In this document: piece by piece, positions 63,546 through 64,000 of the stretch
Layout: each line of letters starts with the position of its first letter
Position numbering within the stretch: the first letter of the stretch is position 1
Assembly: GCF_003206615.1 (NCBI RefSeq)
Contig: NZ_PZJW01000004.1
Coordinates: 481,083-545,082, forward strand
Reading direction: 5' to 3'
DNA: 64,000 nucleotides
DNA from: Salinicola acroporae
Lineage (GTDB): Bacteria > Pseudomonadota > Gammaproteobacteria > Pseudomonadales > Halomonadaceae
Made by a program: the position numbers and the translations under genes
Notes under the pieces: model-generated
The model's database searches: none
What the model was told of the DNA's origin: nothing
Seen by the model: only the letters and a program-made list of their open reading frames with translations

Positions 63546-64000
63546 TCACTGGGCCGGGGGCTTGTTCACGCTGCGCTGGTGTCGCCGGTTCAGGATCTCC
63601 ACCAGATGCTGGCGCTGGGCGTCGTCGATCGCTTCGCCCTGTGCCGTGCCCAATTGGGTGGCAAGGTCGACGCCGTCGACCACCCGGACGTCGCGACTGT
63701 CGCCGAGATGTTCGGTCTCGTCATCGATCTCCCAGCCGGGCAGCACCAGTATGCCACTCACCGGCACGCTCAACTTGGCGTGACGCGCCAGCCACTGGCG
63801 CAGCCAGACCGTCGAAAGCCTGACCTTGCGCAGGACCTGGCGCTCGTTCCAGCCGCGAAAGCGCAGGCGTTCGCTCTCCACCGAGACGGTATTGATGGGG
63901 CGGCCTTCGAGATCGAGCGGGAATTCGCGGGCCACCGTCTGGATCACGAACACACCCTGTGGCGTCACCAGCACGTTGTCGATGGTATAGGAGTCGGCGG
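63546..64000 (-). CDS. NERD-domain (nuclease-related) protein, 5' end beyond the right edge
   Basis: The minus-strand frame is open to the right edge, reading SYTIDNVLVTPQGVFVIQT at the start of the visible part. This is the core of a NERD domain: the ID-(x)n-GVFVI pattern, with a Gln where many members have the E of ETK. The visible 150 residues end in a basic tail (NRRHQRSVNKPPAQ). A GTG at 63974 is internal rather than the start. The domain resembles restriction-type nucleases, but its role in bacteria is unclear. Confidence 0.75.
   Translation of the reverse strand, partial: ADSYTIDNVLVTPQGVFVIQTVAREFPLDLEGRPINTVSVESERLRFRGWNERQVLRKVRLSTVWLRQWLARHAKLSVPVSGILVLPGWEIDDETEHLGDSRDVRVVDGVDLATQLGTAQGEAIDDAQRQHLVEILNRRHQRSVNKPPAQ

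Overview
The window reads as a chromosomal segment of a high-GC halophilic gammaproteobacterium, most likely a Halomonadaceae member. This placement is inferred from gene content: a GH13 alpha-glucosidase whose three catalytic residues fall at the same numbers as in the characterised Halomonas enzyme, a long BetT-type BCCT carrier, an OmpW porin, and NtrBC/sigma-54 control of glnA. About 53 protein genes are supported. No tRNA, rRNA, transposase or prophage gene was seen.

Layout. 1-6907: an amide and amino-acid catabolic island (pxpB cut by the left edge, pxpC, a GntR/FCD regulator, an M20 carbamoylase, a 2-hydroxyacid dehydrogenase, pxpA and an aminotransferase), with a GTATAC-cored palindrome upstream of two of its transcripts. 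7234-10484: an AaeA/AaeX/AaeB-like efflux operon. 10783-12881: ompW and a YcaQ/AlkX-type DNA glycosylase. 12985-15842: a zinc uptake operon (znuC, znuB, znuA) headed by an unlisted 48-residue small gene and a Zur-box-like site. 16016-28633: a complete type I-F CRISPR-Cas locus (cas1, cas2-3, csy1, csy2, csy3, cas6f, leader, 63 repeats). 28670-30438: small exported or hypothetical genes. 30674-35907: a branched-chain amino-acid type ABC transporter. 36192-40064: typA, a nucleotidyltransferase and a NodB-like protein. 40490-45404: glnA, a DUF4124 gene and glnL-glnG with sigma-54 promoters and NtrC-like sites. 45577-50767: an HMG-CoA lyase, CoA transferase and TctCBA carboxylate uptake operon. 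50963-56484: alpha-glucosidase, MetE-core protein, oxaloacetate decarboxylase family protein and dGTPase. 57076-64000: BetT-like carrier, ATP-grasp protein, sodium:solute symporter, an unknown gene, a KdgK-like kinase and a NERD-domain gene cut by the right edge.

The most striking observation lies in the 439-bp gap between cas2-3 and csy1. On the minus strand there are two degenerate I-F repeats that both keep the CTGCC/GGCAG hairpin, separated by 32 nt. The pseudo-spacer between them matches a CC-PAM protospacer only about 65 bp away, with a perfect seed: positions 1-13 match except position 6, which is flipped out in type I crRNAs, and 22 of 32 match overall. The protospacer sits just downstream of a TATAAT promoter in front of csy1 and of two micro-ORFs. 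This is the architecture expected of a CRISPR-resembling regulatory or antitoxin RNA (CreR/CreA type), guiding the Csy complex to repress either a neighbouring CreT-like toxin RNA or the csy operon itself.
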